From: Treponema sp.
Lineage (GTDB): Bacteria > Spirochaetota > Spirochaetia > Treponematales > Breznakiellaceae
Assembly: GCA_031265435.1 (NCBI GenBank)
Contig: JAISCR010000167.1
Coordinates: 1 to 38,256, forward strand
Length of the DNA: 38,256 nucleotides
Direction of reading: 5' to 3'
The notes under the pieces are model-generated. The model was not told where the DNA came from. It saw nothing but the letters and a program-made list of their open reading frames with translations, and searched no databases. Shown here one piece after another: positions 22,817-31,908 of the stretch (positions within the stretch are counted from its first letter, which is position 1; the number at the start of each line of letters is the position of its first letter). The position numbers were made by a program, and so were the translations under genes.

Positions 22817-24877
22817 ATGGCAAAAGATAAAAAGCCTTCCGGGAATCCCGAAAGTGAAAAAAATAACGCATCACATCCTTCAATATATTCGGATCGCGGT
22901 ACGATTGGATCCGCCGATGAACTGGATGAATACGGGGTATGGGTAAAGAGTGAACCTCAGGATCTTTCCTCAGCCGGTCAGGAAAATTCTCACCAGGAAA
23001 CTGAAGATTCAGGCGATTTTGATCTGGATCTTCCCGATGAAGATCTCTCCCTGCCCGAAGACGATTTTGCCATAGATACAGAGGCAGCCGCCGAAGAGGA
23101 ATCTTTGTCGTTTGATTCCCCGGCGGAGGATTCCGGGGACAGCATGGACTTCCCGGAACTGGACATCCCTATAGAGGACACCGAAGAAGATATATCTGTG
23201 GAAGAGTCTTCTCTTGAAGAAGAGGATTTACCCGAGCCTGAACTGGTGGATTTTGGAACCTTAAGCGGGCCGATGGGCGAAGCGCACGACTCCTCTCTCA
23301 ATGAAAGCAGCTTTACCTCTACAGAAGAAGACTCCGAAACGGATGAAGGATTCTCTGAAGTGCCGGTAACCGACTTCCTCGGAGATGCTCCCGAAACCCT
23401 CGAAGAACCTTCCGCCGATATGGACACCGGCTTATCCGCGGAAACAGAAACCGGAAAAAAGCCGGAGACAGGGCATACGGAGGGGGCAACGGATCTTTCC
23501 ACCAAACTTTTAATGAAGATAGCCGAAGAGCTTTCGTCTATCCGCACAGAACTTTCAACCCTGAAAAAGGAATTTACCGTTCTCAAGTCCGGCGCTCCTG
23601 CCGGGGAAGAACAGGGCGGTTTCTTTGATGAAGAAGAGGATGAAAAAATCGCTCTTACCGGAGACGAACTTGATAACATCCTCAATACCGCGGATTTTAC
23701 CGAAGAATCCGGTGAGGATGCAACCGAAACTTTGGATACGGAGAATCTGCCCGGAGTGCCGGATGAAGAAACGGCGGGGGAAGAAGATTTCTCCCTTTCC
23801 GAAGGGGAAGATATTCTCAGTGAAAACCCGGAAGACGAAGAGGCCGGGACAGAAAAGGCCGGTTCCGGCGATCTTGATATAAGTCCGGATGAGGAAAGCG
23901 GTGAATCCTTTGATAATATTGACATAAATCTCGATCTTTCGGATTCCGATCTGGATGAACTGAACGGTGAAAGCAAGATAGAAGCGGCGAGCGAACCTTT
24001 CAGCTTTGATGAAGAAGACGAGCCTCTCACCATCGACGATCTTGAGGAAAAGGATGCGGCGGAACTCAAGCATCTTCGTGAAGAAGGGGCTCTGCCCATA
24101 ACCGTCGCGCCCGAGGACACCAGTTATCTGGAAGAGGATCCTCTGGGAACAACGGAAGAAAGCGCGGAATCCGGTGACTTTGAGGAAATTTCCCTTGACC
24201 TGAGTGATGCCGTAATTGATGAACCGGATTTTGCCGGGGAGATTACGGAAAATCCCGTGGAAGAACCCTCTCTTGACAGCATCAGTATTGATGTTGATTC
24301 CGCGGATTTTTCCATTGAGGAAAGCAGTGAGGACTTCACTATTGACGAAGGCGTTCCTGAAGAAATTATCATAGATTTGGACGAAGAAGAGGCCGGCGCC
24401 GGAGAAAGCGAAGAGGATCTTTCCCAGAGCATTCCCGAAGGCTTTATTGTTGAGGCCGATGAGAATTCCTTCGACTTATCTCCGGGTACGGAAACGGAAG
24501 AGGAAAGCATAGAAGTAAGCGTCGATGATTTCAGCGCGGATGACAGTGAACTTGCAGGGGAAGAGGATGATACATCATTTGCCCTTGAAAGCGGTAGTGC
24601 CGCTGCCGGCGATGAGATCTCTTTTGATACGGAAGCCGGTAATCCGGATGCGGATGAAGAGCTAAGCTTCGGGGAAGAAACAGGATCCGAAATGGAAGTG
24701 GAGGAGGATGAAACCGAAGAAAAAGTTCCCGGCGGCATCAAAGAGGAACTCAAAACCGTTCTTTCCTACATGGATCAACTCCTCGAATCCCTGCCGGAAG
24801 AAAAAATAGAAGAATTCGCCCGGTCTGAATATTTTGATACCTACAAAAAGCTTTTCAGGGAATTGGGGTTGGTTTAA
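22817..24877 (+). CDS. Very acidic coiled-coil protein, first gene of the MAF operon
   Basis: This 686-residue protein is dominated by Glu, Asp and Ser and has no signal peptide. Degenerate acidic units with the pattern of short hydrophobics between acidic residues recur (ISLDLSD, ISIDVDS, FTIDEGV, IIIDLDEEE). A short coiled coil lies near 228-255 (LLMKIAEELSSIRTELSTLK). The last 40 residues differ from the rest and look folded (LSYMDQLLESLPEEKIEEFA then YKKLFRELGLV). I do not recognise a family; a cytoplasmic scaffold or interaction hub is an inference from composition. GGGAG lies 6 nt before ATG 22817, with TACAAT about 30 nt upstream as a possible -10 box. The stop overlaps the next start as TAATG. 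Confidence 0.85.
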   Translation: MAKDKKPSGNPESEKNNASHPSIYSDRGTIGSADELDEYGVWVKSEPQDLSSAGQENSHQETEDSGDFDLDLPDEDLSLPEDDFAIDTEAAAEEESLSFDSPAEDSGDSMDFPELDIPIEDTEEDISVEESSLEEEDLPEPELVDFGTLSGPMGEAHDSSLNESSFTSTEEDSETDEGFSEVPVTDFLGDAPETLEEPSADMDTGLSAETETGKKPETGHTEGATDLSTKLLMKIAEELSSIRTELSTLKKEFTVLKSGAPAGEEQGGFFDEEEDEKIALTGDELDNILNTADFTEESGEDATETLDTENLPGVPDEETAGEEDFSLSEGEDILSENPEDEEAGTEKAGSGDLDISPDEESGESFDNIDINLDLSDSDLDELNGESKIEAASEPFSFDEEDEPLTIDDLEEKDAAELKHLREEGALPITVAPEDTSYLEEDPLGTTEESAESGDFEEISLDLSDAVIDEPDFAGEITENPVEEPSLDSISIDVDSADFSIEESSEDFTIDEGVPEEIIIDLDEEEAGAGESEEDLSQSIPEGFIVEADENSFDLSPGTETEEESIEVSVDDFSADDSELAGEEDDTSFALESGSAAAGDEISFDTEAGNPDADEELSFGEETGSEMEVEEDETEEKVPGGIKEELKTVLSYMDQLLESLPEEKIEEFARSEYFDTYKKLFRELGLV

Positions 24878-25707
24878 TGGGGCTTTTAAGTAAAGCCGCC
24901 ACAAAAAGCAGTTACTCCGGTACTATTGACACTATGGGGGAAGCTTTAAAAAATCGCATCCTCCGTCTTCCCCGCAGTAATTCTACTGTCGATACGGCGC
25001 TGAACCTCCTCAAGGCCTACGGGCCTTTTCAGGCAGGGTTCTGTTTTACGCTCTCCGCTGGAGAGTATGTCTGCTATGCTTCAAGCGGCGCGGGAAAGGG
25101 AAAATTACGTTTCCCCCTGCGGAGGATCCCTGAAAACACAGGCGATTACCGGCGCCTGGAAGATAACCTGAACGGTACTGTTCCGGCGGGCGGCCGGGCC
25201 TGGTTTTTTCCTCTTGACAGAAAGAATCCCTGCCAGAATTTATTTCTCTGTATTGAAGAAGGCAGACTCAATCCCGAAAGCCTCATGCTCCTGCTCAGGG
25301 AACTCGGGGAAGTGCTGACTCCCCGGCAGAAAGCTTCCCCCGGAAAGAAAGGCGGGCTTCTGGAACGGGGGATGAAAAAACGTTCCATGATTTCAACAGG
25401 GGAGAAACGCGGCGCCCTTGAAACCGTCATCCGCCGTTCCATGGAGGGAGAAAACGGAGTGGGAGGCATTATACTGAAAGACAATAAAGGCAAAAAAAAT
25501 TTCCCCTCCGCGGTTTCCAGGGCAGTTTCTTCGCTGGGGAACATGTTTCCCCTCCCCGATTCTACCTGTCTTGTCCTTGTTCCCCTAAACATTGACCAGG
25601 AATTGCTGGCCCACCGGCTCTCAAAAAGTCTGGACGCAAAAACAGTGCTTCGTTTTGAAGCGGACAGTGCTGGCAAGGTTTTGGAAATCCTTAAATCTTT
25701 CGGCTAA
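24877..25707 (+). CDS. Unknown cytoplasmic protein of the MAF operon
   Basis: I do not recognise this 276-residue protein. It has no signal peptide or membrane helix. The region from about 45 to 150 (YGPFQAGFCFTLSAGEYVCY, RAWFFPLDRKN, NLFLCIEEG) looks like a GAF- or roadblock-type small-ligand fold. A basic linker (residues 151-190) leads to a second alpha/beta part (TCLVLVPLNIDQELLAHRLS). Overlap of the start with the previous stop (TAATG) and a 1-nt gap to the MAF gene that follows show strict co-expression, so it probably acts with the acidic protein and the two glycosylation proteins, perhaps in linking glycosylation to flagellin supply. That role is inference. Confidence 0.75.
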   Translation: MGLLSKAATKSSYSGTIDTMGEALKNRILRLPRSNSTVDTALNLLKAYGPFQAGFCFTLSAGEYVCYASSGAGKGKLRFPLRRIPENTGDYRRLEDNLNGTVPAGGRAWFFPLDRKNPCQNLFLCIEEGRLNPESLMLLLRELGEVLTPRQKASPGKKGGLLERGMKKRSMISTGEKRGALETVIRRSMEGENGVGGIILKDNKGKKNFPSAVSRAVSSLGNMFPLPDSTCLVLVPLNIDQELLAHRLSKSLDAKTVLRFEADSAGKVLEILKSFG

Positions 25708-25708
25708 G

Positions 25709-27118
25709 ATGAGGCTGCCCGCTTCCATTCATTCCCGCTACAATCCACGGCAGGAAGCCGAACGCTATATCAATTCCCTTAATCTGTCTGAAGACACAGA
25801 ATACTTTTTATTGATAGAACCGGGAGAAGGCTACCTGGCGGAAGCTCTGCGGAACAAATTTCCACATGCAAAAATACTCATCCTTCATGCCGGAAAAGGC
25901 TGGCCCTCCCGGCCGGGACTGCCCGTGTGGGAACCGGATTCGGCCCTGGGGATACAGGATTTTCTTGAAAGGGAGATCCCGGACACGGAAGCCGGAAAAC
26001 TCAAAATCGTTGAATGGAGGCCGGCCCTTTCGTTTTACGGGAAAGCGTACAGGGAAGTTCTTGCGGAAACAGTAGAATTTATCAAAAGGATAGACGCCAA
26101 CACAAAAACTCTCAAGGGATTTGGAAAAAGATGGTTTAAAAATTTTTTCAGGAATATTCTCCTTCCCGAACAACTGGTATTCTACCGGAAAATTCCCTGT
26201 CCCGTACTGGTAACCGCGGCGGGGCCGGGCCTTGAAGCTTCTCTTGAAGTCATAAAAAAAATCAAAAAAGAGGGAACGGTATTTATTGCTGCGGTCTCCT
26301 CATCCGTCCAGGCCCTGCTCTGCGCGGGAATTGTACCGGATCTGGTGATCAGTACCGACGGCGGCGGCTGGGCGCTCCTTCACCTCTACGAGGCTCTCAG
26401 GTTCATTCAAAGCCCTCCCTACAGCCTTGCGGCAAGCCTTTCCGCCGCCCTCCCCTCCCAGTGTTCCGCCTGTCCGCAGATCCTTATCGCCGACGGAAGC
26501 CGCTGGCAGCGCCATATTCTGGAGAAGCTTGGCCTGCCCCATATCAGTTTTCCGCAGAGGGGAACGGTAAGCGCCTCCGCGCTGGATCTGGCTTTTTTTC
26601 TGAAAAAAGAAAAAGTGTATACGGCGGGTATCGATCTGAAAAATTCCGGCATCAAGACCCATGCCCGGCCCTACAGTTTTGAGCGGCTCATCCGGGAACA
26701 GGCTTCCCGCATGAAGAGCGAATACTCACTTGCCTTTGAACGCTCTTATGCGCTGGAGTGCGGCGGAAGCCACAATATCTATGCTTCATGGTTCAGCCGT
26801 CATTCCTGGCCGGGAAAGGTTCTCCCCCTGGGAAGAGGCAGCGCCTTCGGTTCGGACGAAGGGGATACTAATCTGCAAAACCTTAAAAAAGAGGCCGCCG
26901 CTTCGGGGCCGTCTGAAACAGAGTACTTTATCATAAAAGAGACAGGAGAAAAACGGAGGGAAAAGGCAAAAGCTTTTCTGCTGGATGCCCTGCAGGACAA
27001 AAAAAACGGAGCTGAAATTCAGGGGGAATTGGGAAGCCTCCTGCGGTTGAATTCCCGCGGAGAGATCTGCGCCGCGGTAGAAACACTGATCCGCACAGGG
27101 GAGAATGTCCGTGGATAA
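25709..27118 (+). CDS. MAF/DUF115 (MptE-like) motility-associated glycosyltransferase, first copy
   Basis: This 469-residue protein has the MAF-flag10/DUF115 core: WFKNFFRNILLPEQ, then PVLVTAAGPGLEASLEVIKK (about 165-190), an SSVQALLCAGIVPDLVISTD block and ALDLAFFLKKEKVYTAGIDL. MAF proteins are needed for flagellin glycosylation with nonulosonic or other sugars, and spirochaete flagellins are glycosylated. I start at ATG 25709, 1 nt after the previous stop. The frame is open upstream, but only within the preceding gene. The next gene overlaps its end. The two copies share the core but differ widely, so they probably have different donors or acceptors, or act as a pair. Confidence 0.85.
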   Translation: MRLPASIHSRYNPRQEAERYINSLNLSEDTEYFLLIEPGEGYLAEALRNKFPHAKILILHAGKGWPSRPGLPVWEPDSALGIQDFLEREIPDTEAGKLKIVEWRPALSFYGKAYREVLAETVEFIKRIDANTKTLKGFGKRWFKNFFRNILLPEQLVFYRKIPCPVLVTAAGPGLEASLEVIKKIKKEGTVFIAAVSSSVQALLCAGIVPDLVISTDGGGWALLHLYEALRFIQSPPYSLAASLSAALPSQCSACPQILIADGSRWQRHILEKLGLPHISFPQRGTVSASALDLAFFLKKEKVYTAGIDLKNSGIKTHARPYSFERLIREQASRMKSEYSLAFERSYALECGGSHNIYASWFSRHSWPGKVLPLGRGSAFGSDEGDTNLQNLKKEAAASGPSETEYFIIKETGEKRREKAKAFLLDALQDKKNGAEIQGELGSLLRLNSRGEICAAVETLIRTGENVRG

Positions 27119-28769
27119 ACATTTTTTCTTTGAACGGAATCTTCTGGCTCTTTCGGCAAGCCATGAACGGCTCTGCTCACGGCTTTCACTCGCGGAAACC
27201 ACATTAAACCGCTATAAGTTTCTGGAGTCCAGAGGCGGAGAAACGGTTCCCGCCATAGTTAATCCCGGCGGAGGCGCACATCCCCTGCATTCCACGGTGG
27301 ATCCCCGGAGGGAAGCCCGGCGGCTTCTGTCCAGTACCATGAATGGGGCGGGCTTCCTCGTCTTCCTGGGTTTCGGCGGGGGCTACTATGTTGAAGCCGC
27401 GCTTGCGCTTCCCGATGTACGGGGAGTAATGGTAATCGATTATGACATCAACAGTTTTGCGGAACTTCTCTGTTCGGCAGACCATGCCCGCGTTCTGGAA
27501 GACCGGCGGCTGAGGATCCTCATCGACCCTTCACCCGGAGAAATTGAAGAGTGTATCCTGGAAAGATACCGGCCTTCCCTGGACGGGGCGATCCGTTCCC
27601 TGCCGCTCAGGATCCGGACGGACATGGAAAGCGGCCGCTTTGAAGAGGCGGGGACGGCAATCCAAAACGCCGCAAGGCGGCTTTCCGCGGACTATTCTGT
27701 ACAGGCATGGTTCGGCACACGCTGGTTTTCCAATATCATCCGCAATCTCAAGGCCGCCGAAGAGACAAGACGGCCCTTCCCCCCGATCCGGGAAGCCGCA
27801 ATCTGCGCCGCGGGCCCCTCGCTGGACATGCAGCTTGAAGGGCTCAGGAAGAAACGCGGCGGACTCTTTCTCCTTGCAAGCGACACAAGCCTCCCCGCTC
27901 TCCTGGCCGCGGACATCGAACCCGATGCCGTTATCTCGATAGACTGCCAGCATATCAGCTACAAGCACTTTCTGGGCGGAATTCCCCCGCATATTCCCCT
28001 GTTTCTTGACCTCGCAAGCCCTCCCCTGTTGGCAGGCATGGTTTCAAGGCCCATATTCTTTTCCGGCGGGCATCCCCTGGCGAACTATGTATCCGAATAC
28101 TGGAGGGCTATCCCTGTTGTGGATAGTTCCGGGGGGAACGTTACCTATGCGGCCGTTTCTCTGGCAGAGGCCCTGGGCGCTTCCCGGATAGAGATCTACG
28201 GCGCGGACTATTCCTACCCTCTGGGAAAAAGCTACGCAAAAGGCACATGGATCTTCCCATATTTTGAAAACATACAAAACCGTTTCTTTTCCGTGGAAAC
28301 CAGGTTATCTTCCCTCCTCTACCGGAGCCCGGATTTGCGGAAAAAGACACGGGAAGACGGCATCTGGTACTATGAAACCCGCACCCTGAACCGTTACCGG
28401 GAAGGACTGGAACTAAAGGCAGCAAAAACGGATGCCCGGTACAGCACAGCAGAGGGACTGGGAGCCCCCATCAGACTGCCGCAGGGGGAAAAGACCCGCC
28501 GCAGTAATCCCGCAATCTTCTCCTCGGGGCCCGCGGCGATGAAAACCCGTAATTTCCTTGTTTCCTACCGGGAAAAGATAGCCGGACTTCCCGAATCGGA
28601 GCGGGAGATGAACGCGGAAGAAGAACTGATACTGAAAACCCTGCTCCCCCAGGCGGCCGCGCTGAAACGGAGGGAGGCGCTGAACAGCGGCAGGGAGGTA
28701 CTGGAAGCGGTAAAGCGGTACTGCGTGAGGGAAATTGAGAAGGTGCTTGAGGCAATGTACGGAGAATAA
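27105..28769 (+). CDS. MAF/DUF115 (MptE-like) motility-associated glycosyltransferase, second copy
   Basis: This 554-residue paralogue of the preceding gene has WFGTRWFSNIIRNLKAAEE, AAICAAGPSLDMQLEGLRK, LASDTSLPALLAADIEPDAV with SIDCQ, SSGGNVTYAAVSLAEALGAS and IEIYGADYSYPLGKSYAKG. All are typical MAF_flag10 core blocks. The N-terminal 200 residues hold a Rossmann-like region (FLVFLGFGGGYYVEAALALP) that may bind a nucleotide-sugar. It overlaps the previous gene by 14 nt. The start could also be GTG 27111, which stands 7 nt from GGGGAG; ATG 27105 is very close to it. This is the last gene of the operon. Confidence 0.88.
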   Translation: MSVDKHFFFERNLLALSASHERLCSRLSLAETTLNRYKFLESRGGETVPAIVNPGGGAHPLHSTVDPRREARRLLSSTMNGAGFLVFLGFGGGYYVEAALALPDVRGVMVIDYDINSFAELLCSADHARVLEDRRLRILIDPSPGEIEECILERYRPSLDGAIRSLPLRIRTDMESGRFEEAGTAIQNAARRLSADYSVQAWFGTRWFSNIIRNLKAAEETRRPFPPIREAAICAAGPSLDMQLEGLRKKRGGLFLLASDTSLPALLAADIEPDAVISIDCQHISYKHFLGGIPPHIPLFLDLASPPLLAGMVSRPIFFSGGHPLANYVSEYWRAIPVVDSSGGNVTYAAVSLAEALGASRIEIYGADYSYPLGKSYAKGTWIFPYFENIQNRFFSVETRLSSLLYRSPDLRKKTREDGIWYYETRTLNRYREGLELKAAKTDARYSTAEGLGAPIRLPQGEKTRRSNPAIFSSGPAAMKTRNFLVSYREKIAGLPESEREMNAEEELILKTLLPQAAALKRREALNSGREVLEAVKRYCVREIEKVLEAMYGE

Positions 28770-28798
28770 TGAAGAAGCTCCGCCTGCGAATCAACGGC

Positions 28799-29635
28799 TC
28801 AGCTGAAACAAAATGCCCCATAACCGACAAAAGAATCGGGAATTTCATCCGCTGACATGGCCGCGCTTGTGCCGTAGGCAAGGAGTTCCGCTTTGGGGGT
28901 CTTTGAGCCGGCGCACAGGGAAGCAAAACCCATGGCGCCGAGAACCGCGCCGGCCGAACAGGCGGATCGGTCTTCTTCCGCCCGGCGGAGTGTCTCTTCA
29001 GGATTTCCGGCAAGAACCGCGTCGATAAAGACTCTGTCGTTTTCCTTTTCTACCCATTCCAGGGCCTTTCTGCCGTAACCGCGGGGAGAAAAACTGTAAT
29101 TCGGGCCGTAGTGGGTAAGATCCGTGGAACCCAAAAACACGGTTTTGCGTTCAAGTGAACGGGCTGTCCGGGCGATGGTTTTTCCGGTCTCAAAGGATGA
29201 AATTTCCGCGGGGAGCCGTATCCAGAGGAGGCGGGCCTCCGGGAAAAAATAGCGTACCATGGGAAGGAGCACTTCTACGGTGTTGTCCTGGTAACGGTCT
29301 TCCCGGCCTTTCAATTCTTCATATAACGCATCCCGCAATTCGGTGTCTATGGGGATATTTCCCAGGGGGCCGGCAACCTGATCCTCCAGGGCAAAGAGCG
29401 GGGACATACCGGCAGGGAGATGGCCTCCGGCAACGATTACGGTGGAGGCGTCCCGTTCCAGGGCGGCGGCGGCCCGGGCGGCAAATCTGCCCGAATAGTA
29501 CCAGCCCGCGTGGGGGGCAACCGCGGCAAGGGCTTTTCCGTTTGAGGGGGAAGCAAAAGGAGAGAGAAAACGGGAAACCGCCTCTCCGTCCCGGGGATAC
29601 CAGCCTGAAGGCAGGCAGGATCTTCGAATATCCAT
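28799..29635 (-). CDS. Memo-family protein (AmmeMemoRadiSam system protein B)
   Basis: This 278-residue protein matches the MEMO1/AmmeMemoRadiSam B family. It has APHAGWYYSG near residue 42 (first His), GGHLP in the place of the second His site, DNTVEVLLPMVRYFFP and STDLTHYG, then RSACSAG, whose Cys fits the third metal-site residue of the human protein. Human Memo binds copper and resembles nonheme-iron dioxygenases; the role of the bacterial members is not settled. The partner genes of the AmmeMemoRadiSam set are not in the window. It starts at ATG 29635 with TAGAAT 6 nt upstream and no ribosome binding site. It is divergent from the GGDEF-like gene, with 45 bp between the two start codons. 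Confidence 0.85.
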   Translation of the reverse strand: MDIRRSCLPSGWYPRDGEAVSRFLSPFASPSNGKALAAVAPHAGWYYSGRFAARAAAALERDASTVIVAGGHLPAGMSPLFALEDQVAGPLGNIPIDTELRDALYEELKGREDRYQDNTVEVLLPMVRYFFPEARLLWIRLPAEISSFETGKTIARTARSLERKTVFLGSTDLTHYGPNYSFSPRGYGRKALEWVEKENDRVFIDAVLAGNPEETLRRAEEDRSACSAGAVLGAMGFASLCAGSKTPKAELLAYGTSAAMSADEIPDSFVGYGAFCFS

Positions 29636-29641
29636 TATGTT

Positions 29642-29674
29642 ATTCTAGCATAGATAAAAAAAACCGTATATAAT
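29642..29674. promoter_or_regulatory. Divergent leaderless promoter pair in a 45-bp gap
   Basis: On the minus strand TAGAAT (29647-29642) ends 6 nt before the Memo ATG. On the plus strand TATAAT (29669-29674) ends 6 nt before the ATG at 29681. There is no room for two full leaders, and neither gene has a Shine-Dalgarno sequence. The -35 boxes would lie in the opposite gene's promoter and are weak matches. Confidence 0.45.
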
Positions 29675-29680
29675 TCTCTT

Positions 29681-30955
29681 ATGAGGCAAATCAATACCCC
29701 CAAAAATCTGATCACTACCTTTATGGCGGTTCTGTGTATCACCGTATACTCTGCCGCTCTTGTATACGGCGCTATTCGTATCGCCGGCAATTTTCAGGAT
29801 CGCCGGAATCTGATGGAGATTGAATTCAGGGATCTTGAGGATCTGGCTTCCTCCGCCGGGGTGCTGGGTTTCATGGATGAGCCTTTCATTCAAACCATCG
29901 AAGATGCCGTGCTCAACTCAAAAACCATGGAAGCCCTCATTATTTCCGGCCCCAATGGAGAATATGCCTTCGAGCGCCGCCAGGGGACGGTAATAAACTG
30001 GGTGAATGATTCGCCGCGCTTCAAAAGCAGTTTTACCCTGAAAACAAGCGATCTGCGGCCCCTGCGGATCGAAGGCCAGCGGAATGTAAATATTCAGGCG
30101 CTCTTCGGCCTCATCGATTATGACTTTCTCCTTTCCTCCATGAAGCAGACTCTTCTGGCGGTATTGGGCGGTCTTGTGCTGGCCTTCCTTACCCTGCTCT
30201 TTAGTTCCCTTTCGGGAGCCTCCGCGGCTCCTGCCCTTCGGGAACAGAATAAAACGGATGAGCCTCACGGCGCGGAAACAGACGGCCTTATAGACTTTGA
30301 ATCCCTGGTAGGCACGGAGACAAAGGGCGGAACCGGAAAGGCCGAAGTAAAGACTCCGTCGCCTGAAGAAACGGAAGAAGAGCCGGCGGGTGAGGCTGCC
30401 GAAGAATCCTTTGAGGAAAAGTACGAAGAAAAGACGCCGCAGGGGCTTTACTCAAAGCGGGGCATAGGCTGGGAGGAATACACAAGGGATCGGCTTGCCG
30501 CGGAACTGCACCGCTGCGCCTCCTTTGAACAGGATCTGGTGTACATCATGATGGAATTCCGGGATGACGATTCCCTGGATGAAGATTTTTTCAGGCAGTT
30601 TGCCGGGGCGGCTGTGGAATTCTATAATTTACGGGATCTGATCTTTGAACTTGGGGAATGGGGCATCTCGATCATCTATCCGAACATCGATCTGGATCAG
30701 GGTTTTGTAAAGTCTGAAGAATTCCATAATCGTATACTTACCCGTTTTGCCGGCGCCTTCCGGTCAAAGAACGATCTCTGCATAGGCATTTCATCCCGTA
30801 CAGGCAGGCTCATTGATGCCGAAAGGCTGATCTTTGAAGCACGGGAAGCCATGCGGCGGGCAATGGCCGATCCCGTTACCCACATCGTAGCCTTCAAGAG
30901 CGACCCGGAAAAATACCGCGACTTTATTGCGTCTCAAAGTAAGCAGCTTCCCTGA
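29681..30955 (+). CDS. Membrane sensor-like protein with a degenerate GGDEF-type domain
   Basis: This 424-residue protein has two membrane helices (about 9-31 and 153-175) around an extracytoplasmic region of about 120 residues. An acidic linker (about 195-260) follows, then a C-terminal domain (about 270-415). That domain follows the diguanylate-cyclase pattern: LIFELGEWGISIIYPNIDL sits where RYGGDEF stands, and DLCIGISSRTG then AERLIFEAREAMRRAM matches the SIG...A...ADxALYxAK end. The GGDEF residues are lost (GEWGI at about 325-329), so it should not make c-di-GMP; binding of a nucleotide or a protein is possible. It starts at ATG 29681 with TATAAT 6 nt upstream. Its 3' end overlaps the convergent DUF4340 gene by 32 nt. 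Confidence 0.7.
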   Translation: MRQINTPKNLITTFMAVLCITVYSAALVYGAIRIAGNFQDRRNLMEIEFRDLEDLASSAGVLGFMDEPFIQTIEDAVLNSKTMEALIISGPNGEYAFERRQGTVINWVNDSPRFKSSFTLKTSDLRPLRIEGQRNVNIQALFGLIDYDFLLSSMKQTLLAVLGGLVLAFLTLLFSSLSGASAAPALREQNKTDEPHGAETDGLIDFESLVGTETKGGTGKAEVKTPSPEETEEEPAGEAAEESFEEKYEEKTPQGLYSKRGIGWEEYTRDRLAAELHRCASFEQDLVYIMMEFRDDDSLDEDFFRQFAGAAVEFYNLRDLIFELGEWGISIIYPNIDLDQGFVKSEEFHNRILTRFAGAFRSKNDLCIGISSRTGRLIDAERLIFEAREAMRRAMADPVTHIVAFKSDPEKYRDFIASQSKQLP

Positions 30956-31907
30956 ATATCCGGCTCACGGCCCAGTCCGCAAGTATATAAACCTCATTTG
31001 AGCCGCTTACCGTAACATTCCGTTTGCCTGAGTCATCCTGGGGAGAAAAGGCAATGACAAGAACACTGCCGTTTCCCAGTTCCAAAGATACACGGCCTGA
31101 ATCGTAAGGCCCGGTATGTTCCGGGGCAAAATTTTCCCCTTCCGTATTAAGGATACCCTGCAGCCAGGATTCCACCTTTGTCCGTTCAATCGCCGTATCG
31201 GTACCACTCATGTTCCAGTTGTTTTCGTCCCGCGTAAAAATGAGAACCGGGGAAGCCGCTTGTACGACACTGCCTTCCTCTTCATCCGCTGAAACGGGGG
31301 GAAACTCCAGCGTTACGCGCTGCACATCCGCGGGACGGGGGCCTCCCTTTTCCGAGGCAGGAAAGAGACGCAGGTTGTACCATGAAGTCAGAGAACCTGA
31401 AAGATAGGAACTGAAACCGTCCTCCCCGGAACGGACCGCGTCTTCCCCTGCCTTGCGAAGGTAGATTTCCCGGCCCGTAACATCCATGCCGCCGGCCAGA
31501 AGATCCAGCAGGGGAAGTCCCGCGCCCGCCTTAAGTAGTATCCGCCCGGCCTCAGCTTCCTCCACTCCAAGACGGGCATGGGAAGACGAAGAGGAAGAAC
31601 GCAGCGGCCAGTCCTGCTTCCGTGTAAAAAGGGCAAGAAAATCCTCCACCCGCTCCTGTTTGGCCGGGTACTCGCGGCCAGAGTTGTTTACATGCCAGAG
31701 ATTGTTCCGCCTGAAAAGGGATACCTCTTCCGCCGTGCCCCGTATCTCTATGCCGTCGATACGGCCTTCGGAACGGGGATCGATCCAGGAAAAAGAAGAA
31801 GAACGGGAAGACGCCCAGCCGGAATTGATCAGAGTGACAAGTATATTGGCAAGCAGAAGAATTCCCGCTAGGGACAAAAGTACGACAAGTTTCCGTTTAT
31901 ACGCCAT
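30924..31907 (-). CDS. DUF4340-type envelope protein of the Gld-like ABC operon
   Basis: This 327-residue protein has one N-terminal helix (about 5-25: LVVLLSLAGILLLANILVTL) and a large extracytoplasmic part. The pattern after the helix (DGIEIRGTAEEVSLFRRNNL then WHVNNSGREYPAKQERVEDF) is that of DUF4340, which occurs as the last gene of Gld-like ABC operons. It starts at ATG 31907 with AGGAG about 7 nt upstream, 1 nt after the stop of the GldG-like gene; an upstream extension of the frame inside that gene is not real. The function of DUF4340 is not known; it probably supports the complex on the periplasmic side. Confidence 0.8.
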   Translation of the reverse strand: MAYKRKLVVLLSLAGILLLANILVTLINSGWASSRSSSFSWIDPRSEGRIDGIEIRGTAEEVSLFRRNNLWHVNNSGREYPAKQERVEDFLALFTRKQDWPLRSSSSSSHARLGVEEAEAGRILLKAGAGLPLLDLLAGGMDVTGREIYLRKAGEDAVRSGEDGFSSYLSGSLTSWYNLRLFPASEKGGPRPADVQRVTLEFPPVSADEEEGSVVQAASPVLIFTRDENNWNMSGTDTAIERTKVESWLQGILNTEGENFAPEHTGPYDSGRVSLELGNGSVLVIAFSPQDDSGKRNVTVSGSNEVYILADWAVSRIFREAAYFETQ

Positions 31908-31908
31908 G

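Noticed and set aside
22990-24753. Long Ser-rich minus-strand frames opposite the acidic protein
   Set aside because: They are the antisense of Glu/Asp-rich codons (GAA/GAT become TTC/ATC or, in the other frame, TCT/TCA); there is no ribosome binding site and no family pattern.
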